Assembly (NCBI GenBank): GCA_003520425.1
Contig: DOUU01000164.1
Location: forward strand, 1,794 to 25,409
Direction of reading: 5' to 3'
Length of the DNA: 23,616 bases
DNA from: Deltaproteobacteria bacterium
GTDB taxonomy: Bacteria; Myxococcota_A; UBA9160
Translations under genes and position numbers: made by a program
The notes under the pieces: model-generated
What the model saw: the letters and a program-made list of their open reading frames with translations, nothing else
Told to the model about the DNA's origin: nothing
The model's database searches: none
In this document: one piece after another, positions 8,523 to 16,435 of the stretch
Position numbering within the stretch: position 1 is the stretch's first letter
Layout: every line of letters begins with the position of its first letter

Positions 8523-9212
8523 CTACGGCGCTGCCTTCTGCCCGAAGAGGATCTTCTTGGCCTCTTCATCGGGGCCTGAAGGCGTGCGAAGTTCCCTTCC
8601 CACCTCGAAGCCTTTTTGCACGGCCGGGCGCGCCCTCAACGTCTCGAACCAACGGCGAAGGTGCGGGAAGTCTTCGAGCCGCTGTCCCTGCATCTCGTGG
8701 GGTACGATCCACGGCCAGCAGGCCATGTCGGCGATCGAGTAGTCGCCGGCCACAAAGGGGCGGTCTGCAAGCCGCTTGTTCAGGACGCCATACAGTCGGT
8801 TCGCCTCGTTGGTGTAGCGATCTACTCCGTACTGGATCTTCTCAGGGGCGTAGTGCCGAAAGTGATGGGCCTGGCCGAGCATCGGGCCGAGGCCGCCCAT
8901 CTGCCACATGAGCCACTGGAGGACCTCGAAGCGACCGCGGAGGTCCCCGGGCAAGAAGCGGCCGGACTTCTCCGCCAGGTAGATGAGGATCGCTCCCGAT
9001 TCGAAGATCGAAACAGCGCTCCCTCCGCCCAACGGATCATGGTCGACGATTGCGGGAATGCGATTGTTCGGGCTGACCGCGAGGAACTCGGGCTTAAACT
9101 GCTCACCGCGCCCGATGTTGACGGGCAACACTTGGTAGGGGAGCCCCATCTCCTCGAGGGCGATCGAGATCTTCCATCCGTTCGGAGTGGGCCAGTGGTA
9201 GAGGTCGATCAC
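8523..9212 (-). CDS. Glutathione S-transferase, Nu-class (YghU/YfcG)-like
   Basis: Cytosolic thiol enzyme of the glutathione transferase fold. The 229 residues contain an N-terminal thioredoxin-like domain with TPNGWKISIALEEMGLPY, VNIGRGEQFKPEFL and SPNNRIPAIVD, then the glutathione gamma-Glu motif ESGAILIYLAEK, then an all-helical C-terminal domain with DYSIADMACWPWI. TPNGxK, GEQFxPEF and SPNxxIPAI are characteristic of the YghU/YfcG group, whose members show disulfide-reductase/peroxidase rather than classical conjugation activity. The GTG at 9212 follows GAGGAG with about 7 nt spacing, so the longer frame to 9878 is not used. It lies 59 bp downstream of the dehydrogenase and may be the last gene of the glutaredoxin cluster. 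Confidence 0.93.
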   Translation of the reverse strand: MIDLYHWPTPNGWKISIALEEMGLPYQVLPVNIGRGEQFKPEFLAVSPNNRIPAIVDHDPLGGGSAVSIFESGAILIYLAEKSGRFLPGDLRGRFEVLQWLMWQMGGLGPMLGQAHHFRHYAPEKIQYGVDRYTNEANRLYGVLNKRLADRPFVAGDYSIADMACWPWIVPHEMQGQRLEDFPHLRRWFETLRARPAVQKGFEVGRELRTPSGPDEEAKKILFGQKAAP

Positions 9213-9271
9213 GCGGTGCTCCTCTGGGCGCGTGGCCCTCGCAGAGCTCGGTCCGAAAATCTTTAAAGAGC

Positions 9272-10129
9272 CTACGACGGGAGCCCGGTCAGGCGCGCCG
9301 ACAACTCCCACAGCTGCGCCGCATTCCGGGGATCGGTGGCTTCGGGCGTCGGCTCCGCACGACGCCGCTTCACAAAATAGGCGCCGCTCACGCCCCCGAC
9401 GTCGGCCGAGGACGCGAGGTAGATCGATGTGTCTGCACCCTGGGCGGGCGTCAGGAGAAAGGGCCGCAGGAGGAGTGTCAGCGCTTTCGCCCACGCGCCG
9501 TTGTTCTGGCCGAGCCGGGTGCCCACGGCGCCCGGGTGGAGCGCGTTCGCTGTGACGCCGCTCCCCGCCACCCGCTTCGCAAGCTCCTGTGTGAACAGGA
9601 TGTTGCAGAGCTTCGAGAGGCCGTATTGCCGCATGAAGCTCCAGCTCTTCTCTCCCTGGAGATTTTCCCAGTCGAGCCTGGCGAAGCGGTGTGCATCCGA
9701 AGCCACGTTCACCACACGGGAGGGTGCACTCTCCTTCAGGCGGTCGAGGAGCAGACGTGTCAGCAGGTAGTAGGAGAGATGGTTCACGGCGAACACCCTC
9801 TCGATCCCATCCGCCGTGAGTCTGCGGCGGGCTTCGAACACACCGGCATTGTTCACGAGGACGTGGATGCGCTCCCAACGCGCAAGCAGCTCCTTGGCCA
9901 GCTGCCGGGTACTGGCCTGCGCTGAGAGGTCCGCGAGGGCGAGGTGGAGGTCCTCGTTGCCTGTGCTCTCGCGGACGCTTGCGAGGGCCGCCTCGCCCCG
10001 CTCCCGATTGCGGCAGACCGCAACGAGGGTGGCCCCCTGCGCGGCGAGGCCACGCGCCGTTTCAAGCCCGATGCCAGAGCTCGCGCCGGTCACGATACAC
10101 ACGCGGCCCTGAAGGCTGCCGGCGCTCAC
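9272..10129 (-). CDS. Short-chain dehydrogenase/reductase, retinol-dehydrogenase-like
   Basis: NAD(P)-dependent oxidoreductase of the classical SDR fold, 285 residues. The cofactor motif TGASSGIG is at 14-21, NNAG at 93-96, and the catalytic triad is Ser144 (VVNVAS), Tyr169 and Lys173 (YGLSK). CRNRERGEAA after the second strand fits NADP preference, and HPGAVGTRL follows the catalytic Tyr. The overall pattern (FAVNHLSYYLLTRLLL, LDWENLQ) is that of retinol dehydrogenase/WWOX-like SDRs, a group with broad lipid-aldehyde or ketone substrates, so the substrate is not predictable. The GTG start overlaps the bolA stop by 4 nt (GTGA), indicating translational coupling. Confidence 0.93.
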   Translation of the reverse strand: MSAGSLQGRVCIVTGASSGIGLETARGLAAQGATLVAVCRNRERGEAALASVRESTGNEDLHLALADLSAQASTRQLAKELLARWERIHVLVNNAGVFEARRRLTADGIERVFAVNHLSYYLLTRLLLDRLKESAPSRVVNVASDAHRFARLDWENLQGEKSWSFMRQYGLSKLCNILFTQELAKRVAGSGVTANALHPGAVGTRLGQNNGAWAKALTLLLRPFLLTPAQGADTSIYLASSADVGGVSGAYFVKRRRAEPTPEATDPRNAAQLWELSARLTGLPS

Positions 10130-10386
10130 GGGACGAGGGTCTGCATCCGGTCAATCGCATGCACGGGCGCGGTGTCACCGCTCATCAGATGGGTGATCGC
10201 CCTGTACACGAGCTGTTGCTGCTGAACGCGCGTCTTGCCCTCGAACGCCTTCGAAACCACGCGCAGCTCGAAGTGCCCCGGGCTCGCCGAAGAGACTTCG
10301 ATCTCAGCGCCGGGGAATGCGGACTCGAGGGCCTTGCGGAGTACCCCCGTGGTGTCGACGCCGGCGTTTAGAATCTGAAGCGGCAC
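10126..10386 (-). CDS. bolA: BolA family protein
   Basis: Small Fe-S-related protein; BolA proteins bind monothiol CGFS glutaredoxins and share a [2Fe-2S] cluster with them. The family core is present: AEIEVSSASPGHFELRVVS, FEGKTRVQQQQLVYRAI and the conserved VHAIDRM His segment. Two GTG codons are candidates: 10395 (89 aa) and 10386 (86 aa). GAGGTG sits 6 nt before the second, which I prefer. The gene starts soon after the stop of the glutaredoxin-fusion gene (10402) and overlaps the following dehydrogenase by 4 nt, so it is inside an operon with its likely partner. Confidence 0.92.
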   Translation of the reverse strand: MPLQILNAGVDTTGVLRKALESAFPGAEIEVSSASPGHFELRVVSKAFEGKTRVQQQQLVYRAITHLMSGDTAPVHAIDRMQTLVP

Positions 10387-10401
10387 GGCGTGCACCTCGA
10401 G

Positions 10402-11328
10402 CTAGTAGCGCGGCACCTTCGGGTCGACCTCGCGGGACCAGGCATCGATTCCACCGGCGAGGTTGTAGACGTTGCGGAAGCCGAGTGAGCCGAAGTGTTC
10501 CGCCGCCTTCTGGCTTCGGCCGCCGTGGTGGCAGTGAAAAACGAGCACCGTGTCCTTGTCCAAGCCTTCGATCTCCGCGACCACCTCCGGCGTCAGCAGG
10601 CGAGCCTGCGGAATCCTTGCCTGCGCCTGCTCGTCTTGGGTCCGCACGTCGAAGAGACGGAGAGGCTCCTGGTCGTCAAGCATGCGCTTCAGCCCGGCGG
10701 GGCTCAGCTGTTTGACCTGAACCGGGGCATTCGGGTTCTCGATCCGAAAGCCCGGCCCCTCCGTCGTCTGCACGACGTCGATGGTGAGTCCCTCGGCACG
10801 CTCTGCGCTCGAGCGATCGATCCACACGCCAATGCCGTTCGCCTTTGCGAAAAGCTCCCCCGGCTTTCGCGGACCGAGGTAGAGCTGGTTCTGGAACTGT
10901 GCATCGATGGCGAGGTGGAGTTCCTTGTCCTTCGCGCCGGCGCCCGTCTGGCGCAGCGCTTCGGCCGCCGCGTCCGTGATCCGGATCGTGGGCGGTTCAA
11001 CCGCCTTTAGCGGTACGCCCAGCTTCTCGTGGAGCTCGCCGCTCTCGTAGAGCTCCGTCACAATGTCGCAGCCCCCGATGAACTCGCCCGCCACGTAAAG
11101 CTGCGGGATGGTTGGCCACGAAGAAAAGACCTTGATGCCCTCACGAATTTCGGGATCCGAGAGCACGTCGAAGGTCTCGTACTCGGAAAGCATGCTGTCG
11201 AGGATGCTGATGACACGCGCGGAGAAGCCACACTGGGGCGAGCGGCGGGTCCCTTTCATGAACAGCAGGACGCGGTTCTCTTCGATCAGGGAGGCGATGC
11301 GCTCTCGGGTATGCTCGGCCGGGCTCAT
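10402..11328 (-). CDS. Monothiol glutaredoxin / A-type-like / rhodanese fusion protein
   Basis: Three-domain cytosolic protein of 308 residues. Residues 1-112 are a Grx4/GrxD-type monothiol glutaredoxin with active site CGFS (Cys33), the glutathione-binding WPTIPQLYV (71-79) and GGCD (85-88). Residues 114-202 resemble an A-type (IscA/HesB) Fe-S carrier domain (TIRITDAAAEAL near the start; EGLTIDVV, GFRIENPNAP near the end), but they contain no cysteine, so the three cluster ligands of IscA are missing. Residues ~204-308 are a rhodanese domain with active-site loop CHHGGRS (Cys266) and a VPRY end. The ATG at 11328 follows AAGGAG with about 5 nt spacing; the frame extends to 11727 without protein-like sequence. 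I recall similar Grx4-family proteins of about this length in Gammaproteobacteria. Probable role: Fe-S cluster trafficking or sensing with the adjacent BolA. Confidence 0.93.
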   Translation of the reverse strand: MSPAEHTRERIASLIEENRVLLFMKGTRRSPQCGFSARVISILDSMLSEYETFDVLSDPEIREGIKVFSSWPTIPQLYVAGEFIGGCDIVTELYESGELHEKLGVPLKAVEPPTIRITDAAAEALRQTGAGAKDKELHLAIDAQFQNQLYLGPRKPGELFAKANGIGVWIDRSSAERAEGLTIDVVQTTEGPGFRIENPNAPVQVKQLSPAGLKRMLDDQEPLRLFDVRTQDEQAQARIPQARLLTPEVVAEIEGLDKDTVLVFHCHHGGRSQKAAEHFGSLGFRNVYNLAGGIDAWSREVDPKVPRY

Positions 11329-11368
11329 TCGGACTCCTTCCTGCGGCGGCGCACGGACTTGTGGCCTG

Positions 11369-11397
11369 AGGATACCGGAGGGGACGTGACCTGTCAG
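11369..11397 (-). promoter_or_regulatory. Candidate sigma70 promoter of the glutaredoxin-bolA cluster
   Basis: On the minus strand CTGACA (11392-11397, 5 of 6 to the -35) and TATCCT (11369-11374, 4 of 6 to the -10) are separated by exactly 17 bp. The start point would be near 11362, giving a leader of about 33 nt that contains AAGGAG before the ATG at 11328. It lies in the divergent intergenic region shared with the quinone oxidoreductase gene. Confidence 0.5.
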
Positions 11398-11467
11398 AGT
11401 GCGGGCGCGCGGGCAGGGTCCCGGGCTCGCGCAATGCGGCGACCAAGCTGCGCAAAGGAGCGGAGTG

Positions 11468-12442
11468 ATGAGAGCGATCCATGTCACGGGCCAAGGCGGA
11501 CCCGAGGTGCTGAAGCCGGTGGAGGTGCCCGAGCCGGTGCCGCCCCCGGGCGCGGTGCGCATCCACAACCGCGCGGTCGCCATCAACTTCCACGACATCC
11601 AGACCCGCCGCCACGGCGAAGCCGGGCTTGTGCCGCCCTTTATTCCCGGCACCGATTTCGCGGGCGTCGTGGACGCCGTGGGCGCGGGAGTCGAGCAGTT
11701 TCGTGTCGGCGACCGGGCACTTGGCATCCATCTCCACGGGGCATACGCAGAGAAGAGTATTGCGATCGCGGCGCTCGCCGTGAAGATCCCCGAAGCCGTC
11801 TCCTTCGAGCAGGCCGCCGCCTGCCCCGTGGCCGGGCTTACCGCGTATTTCCTTGCGCACGATCTACGCGTGGGACGCGGAACCAGCGCGCTGGTTCATG
11901 CCGCGGCCGGGGGCGTGGGCTGCTTCCTCGGCGGGCTTCTCCGCGCGCAGGGCGCGACGGCGATCGGCTTGGTCTCGAGCTCGAAAAAGGCGCAGGTGGC
12001 GCGTGCCGCGGGCTATGCCCACACCATCGACTACCGGCGCGAGGACGTGCTGGCACGGATCCGCGAGATCACCGGCGGCCGCGGGGTGGACGTGGTCTAT
12101 GATTCCGTCGCTGGACCGCGTTTTGCACGCGGCTTTGAGGCCTGCGCGCCGGAAGGGACGGTGGTTCTTTTCGGGACCTCGGGGGGAGAGCCGCCCTTGG
12201 AAGCGCTGGCTGCGGGGTTTCTCACCTCGCGACGCAATCTCGGGCTGCGCACCTATTTCCTCGGCTGCACGATCGAGCATCGCATCGCCGAGATTCCCAA
12301 GGCCTATTCCGCCCTCTTCGAGGGCCTTGCGACCGGGATGCTCCGGGTGCCCGTGGAAACGCTGCCCCTTGCAGAAGCGGCCGCCGCCCAAGCGCGCATC
12401 GAGCGCCAGGAAACGGTCGGCAAGCTCGTGCTCGTCCCGTGA
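11468..12442 (+). CDS. NADPH:quinone oxidoreductase-type (zinc-free MDR family) enzyme
   Basis: Soluble medium-chain reductase of the quinone-oxidoreductase/crotonase-type MDR branch, 324 residues. The N-terminal GroES-like domain contains INFHDIQTRRHG and PGTDFAGVVDAVGAGV. The Rossmann domain has AAAGGVG (145-151) and the typical GGRGVDVVYDSVAG segment. Catalytic and structural zinc cysteines of alcohol dehydrogenases are absent, as expected for quinone reductases. The ATG at 11468 follows AAAGGAG (11454-11460) with 7 nt spacing; the frame is open to 11399 but without protein-like sequence. The stop overlaps the GTG start of the LOG-family gene (GTGA), so the two are coupled. The physiological acceptor is unknown. 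Confidence 0.93.
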   Translation: MRAIHVTGQGGPEVLKPVEVPEPVPPPGAVRIHNRAVAINFHDIQTRRHGEAGLVPPFIPGTDFAGVVDAVGAGVEQFRVGDRALGIHLHGAYAEKSIAIAALAVKIPEAVSFEQAAACPVAGLTAYFLAHDLRVGRGTSALVHAAAGGVGCFLGGLLRAQGATAIGLVSSSKKAQVARAAGYAHTIDYRREDVLARIREITGGRGVDVVYDSVAGPRFARGFEACAPEGTVVLFGTSGGEPPLEALAAGFLTSRRNLGLRTYFLGCTIEHRIAEIPKAYSALFEGLATGMLRVPVETLPLAEAAAAQARIERQETVGKLVLVP

Positions 12443-13203
12443 CGGCGGCACCCGTGCAGAACGCACTCGGCACGACCGAGGAGACGCCGTTCCTGGAAGG
12501 GCCTCGTTCCCGGGGCTTCGAGCTCGTGCGCGCCCTGCGCATCTTCGCCGAATTGATCCGCGGCTTCCGCGCACTCCACTTCGTGGGGCCCTGTGTCACC
12601 GTCTTCGGATCGGCGCGCTTCGGTGAGGGCCATCCCGCGTACGCGCTCGGACGGGCCGTCGGCCGGGAACTGGCGCGGGCCGGTTTTACGGTCATGACGG
12701 GCGGCGGTCCCGGAGTCATGGAAGCGGCATGCCGCGGCGCAAAGGAAGTGGGCGGCCGCGCCGTCGGCTGCAATATCGAGCTGCCCCACGAGCAGGCTCC
12801 AAACCCTTGGCTCGATCGCCAGGTCACCTTCCGGTATTTCTTCGTCCGCAAGCTGATGCTCGTGAAGTATGCCTACGCCTTCATCGTGCTCCCCGGGGGC
12901 TTCGGCACGCTCGATGAGCTGTTTGAGATCGCGACGCTCGTTCAGACCGGCAAGGTGAAGGACTTCCCGATCGTGCTCATGGGGTCGCAGTACTGGGCTC
13001 CGCTCGTGGAGCAGCTGCGGCGGATGGTGAGTGCGGCCGCGCTCACCGATCGGGAGCTCTCCCACGTGATGCTGCTGGACTCTCCGGAAAAGGCGGCGGG
13101 AGTCGCCCGCGAGGCCGGGCTTCGCCGGTTTGGACTCCGCTACGCGCCGACACCCCGCCGCATCCTCGGCGAGCGTGGACTCGTAACGCGCCTTCCCGGC
13201 TAG
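12439..13203 (+). CDS. LOG family protein (nucleoside 5'-monophosphate phosphoribohydrolase)
   Basis: Cytosolic Rossmann-fold protein of 254 residues. Members release the base from nucleoside 5'-monophosphates (cytokinin-activating LOG in plants, nucleotide recycling in bacteria). The signatures GGGPGVMEA (88-96) and PGGFGTLDE (152-160) supply the phosphate- and ribose-binding and catalytic Arg/Glu residues; RK in FFVRKLML also fits. The first ~45 residues are an extension relative to short LOG proteins and include an amphipathic stretch. The GTG overlaps the preceding stop by 4 nt. It converges on the prc gene, with 5 bp between the stop codons and no obvious terminator between. Confidence 0.92.
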   Translation: MTAAPVQNALGTTEETPFLEGPRSRGFELVRALRIFAELIRGFRALHFVGPCVTVFGSARFGEGHPAYALGRAVGRELARAGFTVMTGGGPGVMEAACRGAKEVGGRAVGCNIELPHEQAPNPWLDRQVTFRYFFVRKLMLVKYAYAFIVLPGGFGTLDELFEIATLVQTGKVKDFPIVLMGSQYWAPLVEQLRRMVSAAALTDRELSHVMLLDSPEKAAGVAREAGLRRFGLRYAPTPRRILGERGLVTRLPG

Positions 13204-13208
13204 GAGCT

Positions 13209-15209
13209 CTAGTTTTGCCGTTCGGCAGAGTGGGCCTGGGCGATGGCCCGCTCTTGATCGAGCACCACGTAGTCCGCGAGGATGTTGAGGGCTTCCTTGA
13301 GCTGAGGAGTGATCTCGTGGGTGGCGCTCGCGAGATCGGGCTCCTTCTCCTTGTCCTTTTCCTTCAGGATGTCGGCGAGGTGGACCACGCCCTGGTTCTT
13401 CTTGGCCTCGGCGAGCTGCTTTTCGACCTCGGCAAACTCCTTGGTCGACGCCACACGCGCGTGTGACTTCTCCGCGAGCGTGGTCACCACGTCGGGCGTC
13501 ACCGGGAGCCACGGCGCTTCCTTCAAGAACTTGTGATCGAGAAAAGGCGAGATGCTCTGGCCCGGGAGCGCGTAAGGCTGGCTGCCTTCGCCAAACTCCG
13601 GCGAGTTCGTGATCGAGGGGATCGACACATCCGAGGGGACTCCTTCCTGCTGCGTCGATTCTCCCGCCGGTCGGAAGAACAGGGCCGTCGTGATCTTGAG
13701 CGCTCCAAGGCCCGTGCGCAGCGGCACCACGCTTTGCACCGTGCCCTTTCCAAAGGTCTGGTCGTCGCCCACGATCACCGCCCGTTGATAGTCCTTGAGT
13801 GCGCCGGCTAGAATTTCCGAGGCCGAAGCCGTGATCCGGGAGGTCAGCACCACGAGAGGCCCGGAGTAGAGGATCCCGTCATCCGGATCCTCGAGCACCT
13901 TGGGTTCTTTCTTTCCCTGCTGCACAGCCACGATGCCGCCGTCTCGAATGAAGAAGCCCGAGATGCTGACGGCCGACTCGAGCAGTCCGCCCCCATTGCG
14001 GGAGAGATCGAGGAGCAGGCCGTCGGCTTTCTCCGCCGTCACCTGCTTGAGCAGCTTCTCCACATCCCGCTCGCTCTGCCGCTTGCTGCTGTCGCGATCC
14101 CCGTAGAAGGAGGGGAGCTCGAGAACCGCAAGCTTGAGCTTGCGGCCGTCCACCTCCTTCGTCTCAAAGCGCAGCTTCGCGGCTTGCTGCTCGAGGTCGA
14201 TCTTGTCGCGCACGATGGTGACGTTGAAGCGCTCGGTTCCCTCCCCCGATTGGCGCAAGATCGTGAGCTGCACGGGTGTGCCCTTCTTGCCCCGGATGAG
14301 ACGCACCACGTCGCGCAGCTTCATGTCGATGATGTTGACGGGGTCCTGACCCTCCTGGCCGACTGCGATGATCTTGTCCTTGGGCTTGACGCCCTTGTTC
14401 CGGTCTGCCGCACCCCCGGGGATCACTTCCTCGACCACGGAGTAGCCGTCGCGCGAGGAAAGGGCGAGGCCGATGCCCTCGAGCTGCAGGCCCATCGAGA
14501 TCTGGAAATCCTCGGCATCGTCGGGCGAGAAGTAGTTGGAGTGGGGATCGAGGGCGGTCGCAAAGGCGTCGAGGAACGTCGCATTGAGCTCGTCCGGCTT
14601 CTGCTCGGCGAGCTGCTTTGAGAGCAGGCTGTAGCGGTGGATGAGCTGGTCCTTGGCTTCTTCTGGCTTGAGGCCCGTGGAGAGGTAGTTCGAGATCTGG
14701 AAGTCGATCAGGGCGTGGTAGAGGGCATCCCTCTCCTCGGGAGTCTTCGGGAATCCTCGTTTGGCGGGATCGATCAGGAGTTCGACGTTGGGATTCACGG
14801 CATAGTCCGGCTTCCCGACGACAGAGCGTACGAAAACCTCCATCTCCCGCGCGCGCTTGACGACGTCCTGGTGCACCTCCGCAAGACCGTGGCAATCCCC
14901 CTGGAGGATCTGGTCGAGGTTCGTGCGGAGCTGGCTTGTGAGCCGATCTGCGTCCTTCTGAAGATAGAGCGTGCGCGAGGGGTCGAGCCGCTGAAGATAG
15001 GACTCCACGACACGACCCTTCAGCGTGTCGTCGAGGCTGTGATATTGCACGTGGTGCTGCAGATAGGTCGACATGAGGGGCGGCAGGGCATCGCAGGTGA
15101 GCGCCGAGTCCGCCCGGGCCGGAGCTGCGCCGAGCGGCAGGAGCAGAAAGAAGGCGATGCGCGCCGCGAGCAAGCGGCGCCGGGTCAGGGGGTTGGGCGG
15201 TGTCGGCAT
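13209..15209 (-). CDS. prc: Tail-specific (C-terminal processing) protease, S41 family
   Basis: Periplasmic Ser/Lys protease that degrades or trims proteins with nonpolar C-termini and regulates murein hydrolases in E. coli. From ATG 15209 the protein is 666 residues (E. coli Prc is 682). The signal peptide has TRRRLLA, a hydrophobic core and an A-R-A cleavage site; TRRxLL also resembles a twin-arginine motif. A PDZ domain (about LQLEGIGLALSSRDGYSVV through VQLTILRQ) precedes the protease core, with Ser462 in ITASASEI and Lys488 in TFGKGTVQ. A Lys/Glu-rich C-terminal domain follows. An alternative ATG at 15281 overlaps the stop of the upstream ABC permease (ATGA), but would place 24 residues before the signal peptide. 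No Shine-Dalgarno site precedes 15209. Confidence 0.93.
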   Translation of the reverse strand: MPTPPNPLTRRRLLAARIAFFLLLPLGAAPARADSALTCDALPPLMSTYLQHHVQYHSLDDTLKGRVVESYLQRLDPSRTLYLQKDADRLTSQLRTNLDQILQGDCHGLAEVHQDVVKRAREMEVFVRSVVGKPDYAVNPNVELLIDPAKRGFPKTPEERDALYHALIDFQISNYLSTGLKPEEAKDQLIHRYSLLSKQLAEQKPDELNATFLDAFATALDPHSNYFSPDDAEDFQISMGLQLEGIGLALSSRDGYSVVEEVIPGGAADRNKGVKPKDKIIAVGQEGQDPVNIIDMKLRDVVRLIRGKKGTPVQLTILRQSGEGTERFNVTIVRDKIDLEQQAAKLRFETKEVDGRKLKLAVLELPSFYGDRDSSKRQSERDVEKLLKQVTAEKADGLLLDLSRNGGGLLESAVSISGFFIRDGGIVAVQQGKKEPKVLEDPDDGILYSGPLVVLTSRITASASEILAGALKDYQRAVIVGDDQTFGKGTVQSVVPLRTGLGALKITTALFFRPAGESTQQEGVPSDVSIPSITNSPEFGEGSQPYALPGQSISPFLDHKFLKEAPWLPVTPDVVTTLAEKSHARVASTKEFAEVEKQLAEAKKNQGVVHLADILKEKDKEKEPDLASATHEITPQLKEALNILADYVVLDQERAIAQAHSAERQN

Positions 15210-15215
15210 GTGCAC

Positions 15216-15244
15216 AGCATATCGGGCGGGCGCCCCCGAGTCTA
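15216..15244 (-). promoter_or_regulatory. Candidate promoter giving a leaderless prc transcript
   Basis: On the minus strand TAGACT (15239-15244, 4 of 6 to the -35) and TATGCT (15216-15221, 4 of 6 to the -10) are 17 bp apart. The -10 ends 6 nt before the A of the ATG at 15209, so transcription would start at or next to the start codon. This would explain the lack of a ribosome site there, but matches of this quality arise by chance. Confidence 0.33.
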
Positions 15245-15277
15245 AACCGGCCCGCCTGCTGGCATGAAGAGGCCTCG

Positions 15278-16435
15278 TCATCCGAGCCGAGGTTTCACAA
15301 GCCGCCGGACCGCTGTCAAGAGCACGAGGAAGATGGCGGAAAGAGCGACGAGGGGGATGGCCACCTCCTCGAGGCCAGCGCCGCGCTCGATGATGCGCCG
15401 CAGGGCGATCTGGTACCAGCGCAAAGGCAGGAGTCCCCCGATCTGCCGCACACCGTCCGGCATGAGCTGATAGGGGAACATCGTCCCGGAAAGGACGAAG
15501 GAAGGCAGGATGAAGAAGACGGTGATGAAGACGGCTTGCGCGGTCGTGCGCGCGAAGGCGGACACGAAGACCCCGATGGTGAGGGAGGCCAAGACGAAGG
15601 GGAGGGTGACCAGATACAGGGCGAGCCAGCTGCCTTTGGGCCAGATCCCGAAAGTGATGCCTGCGAGCAGCGTCGCCAAGGTGAGCACCAGATACGCGAC
15701 CCCTGCGTAGGGCAAGAGCTTTCCCAACACGATTTCGAGGGGCGAGGTGGGGAGGGCGAGCATCTGCTCATAGGTGCCGTTCTCGCGTTCCCCGACCAGG
15801 CCCAGGCTCGAGGCCGAGAGGCAGAGGTTCGTGAGCAGCATGCCCGCCAGCGCTGCGATGAAGAAGACACGGTCCCGGAGGGTCGGATTGAACTCGAAGC
15901 GTTGACGGATCTCGAGCGGAGCGGCCTCGCCGGCTCCGATTTCAGGCGCTGCCACCCGGGCGAGTCTGGCGCCGCCGCGCTCCGGATCGAAGCGGGATGC
16001 GACCTCCCCGATGTACGCGGCAATGCGCGCGGAGGTCAGCGGGTCCGAGCCGTCCACCAGGACTTGAACCTCCGGCCCCCCGCGCAGGACCTTGCGGCCG
16101 AAGTCCTCGGGCACCACGACAAACGCGATGGCCTGTCCCCGTCCGAGCCGGGCGCGCCCCTCCTCGTAGCTCCCGACGGCGCGGGCCCTTTCGAAATAGC
16201 CGGTCACGAATACATCCTCGAGGAAGCGGCGCGAGACCGCGGTCTGGCTGCGGTCGAGGACGACCCAAGGCACGTTCCTCGGCTCGTTGGTGAGGGCGAA
16301 CCCGAAGAGCATCAGCATCATGATCGGCTGCGCGAGCACCATGCCGATGAACGCCCGGTCGTGGCGCATCACGACCGCTTCTTTGTAGGCGACGGCGAGG
16401 ACGTTGGAGAGGAAGCTCTGGAGGCGTCCCCTCAT
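15278..16435 (-). CDS. ybhR: ABC-2 type permease, YbhR-like
   Basis: Second membrane subunit of the exporter, 385 residues. One N-terminal membrane helix (MVLAQPIMMLMLFGFAL) is followed by a large extracytoplasmic domain (about residues 45-200, with DRSQTAVSRRFLEDVF and the FNPTLRDRVFF motif). Five C-terminal helices contain the ABC-2 signature (LVGERENGTYEQMLALPTSPLEIVLGK, split here by description: ERE-G-T-E-Q-L). The ATG overlaps the stop of the preceding permease by 4 nt (ATGA); the open frame further upstream lies inside that gene. Its own stop overlaps a possible prc start at 15281. Gene order matches E. coli ybhG-F-S-R, where it would be YbhR. Confidence 0.9.
   Translation of the reverse strand: MRGRLQSFLSNVLAVAYKEAVVMRHDRAFIGMVLAQPIMMLMLFGFALTNEPRNVPWVVLDRSQTAVSRRFLEDVFVTGYFERARAVGSYEEGRARLGRGQAIAFVVVPEDFGRKVLRGGPEVQVLVDGSDPLTSARIAAYIGEVASRFDPERGGARLARVAAPEIGAGEAAPLEIRQRFEFNPTLRDRVFFIAALAGMLLTNLCLSASSLGLVGERENGTYEQMLALPTSPLEIVLGKLLPYAGVAYLVLTLATLLAGITFGIWPKGSWLALYLVTLPFVLASLTIGVFVSAFARTTAQAVFITVFFILPSFVLSGTMFPYQLMPDGVRQIGGLLPLRWYQIALRRIIERGAGLEEVAIPLVALSAIFLVLLTAVRRLVKPRLG

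Noticed and set aside
8098..8569. Minus-strand frames at 8060-8569 and 8098-8496 as small genes
   Set aside because: Arg/Ser/Pro-rich, no motif, no convincing ribosome site, and the larger overlaps the end of the GST gene.
13195..13226. Palindromic sequence between the LOG and prc stop codons as a bidirectional terminator
   Set aside because: GAGCTC and GCCG-TT-CGGC are too short, and no T run follows a stem on either strand.
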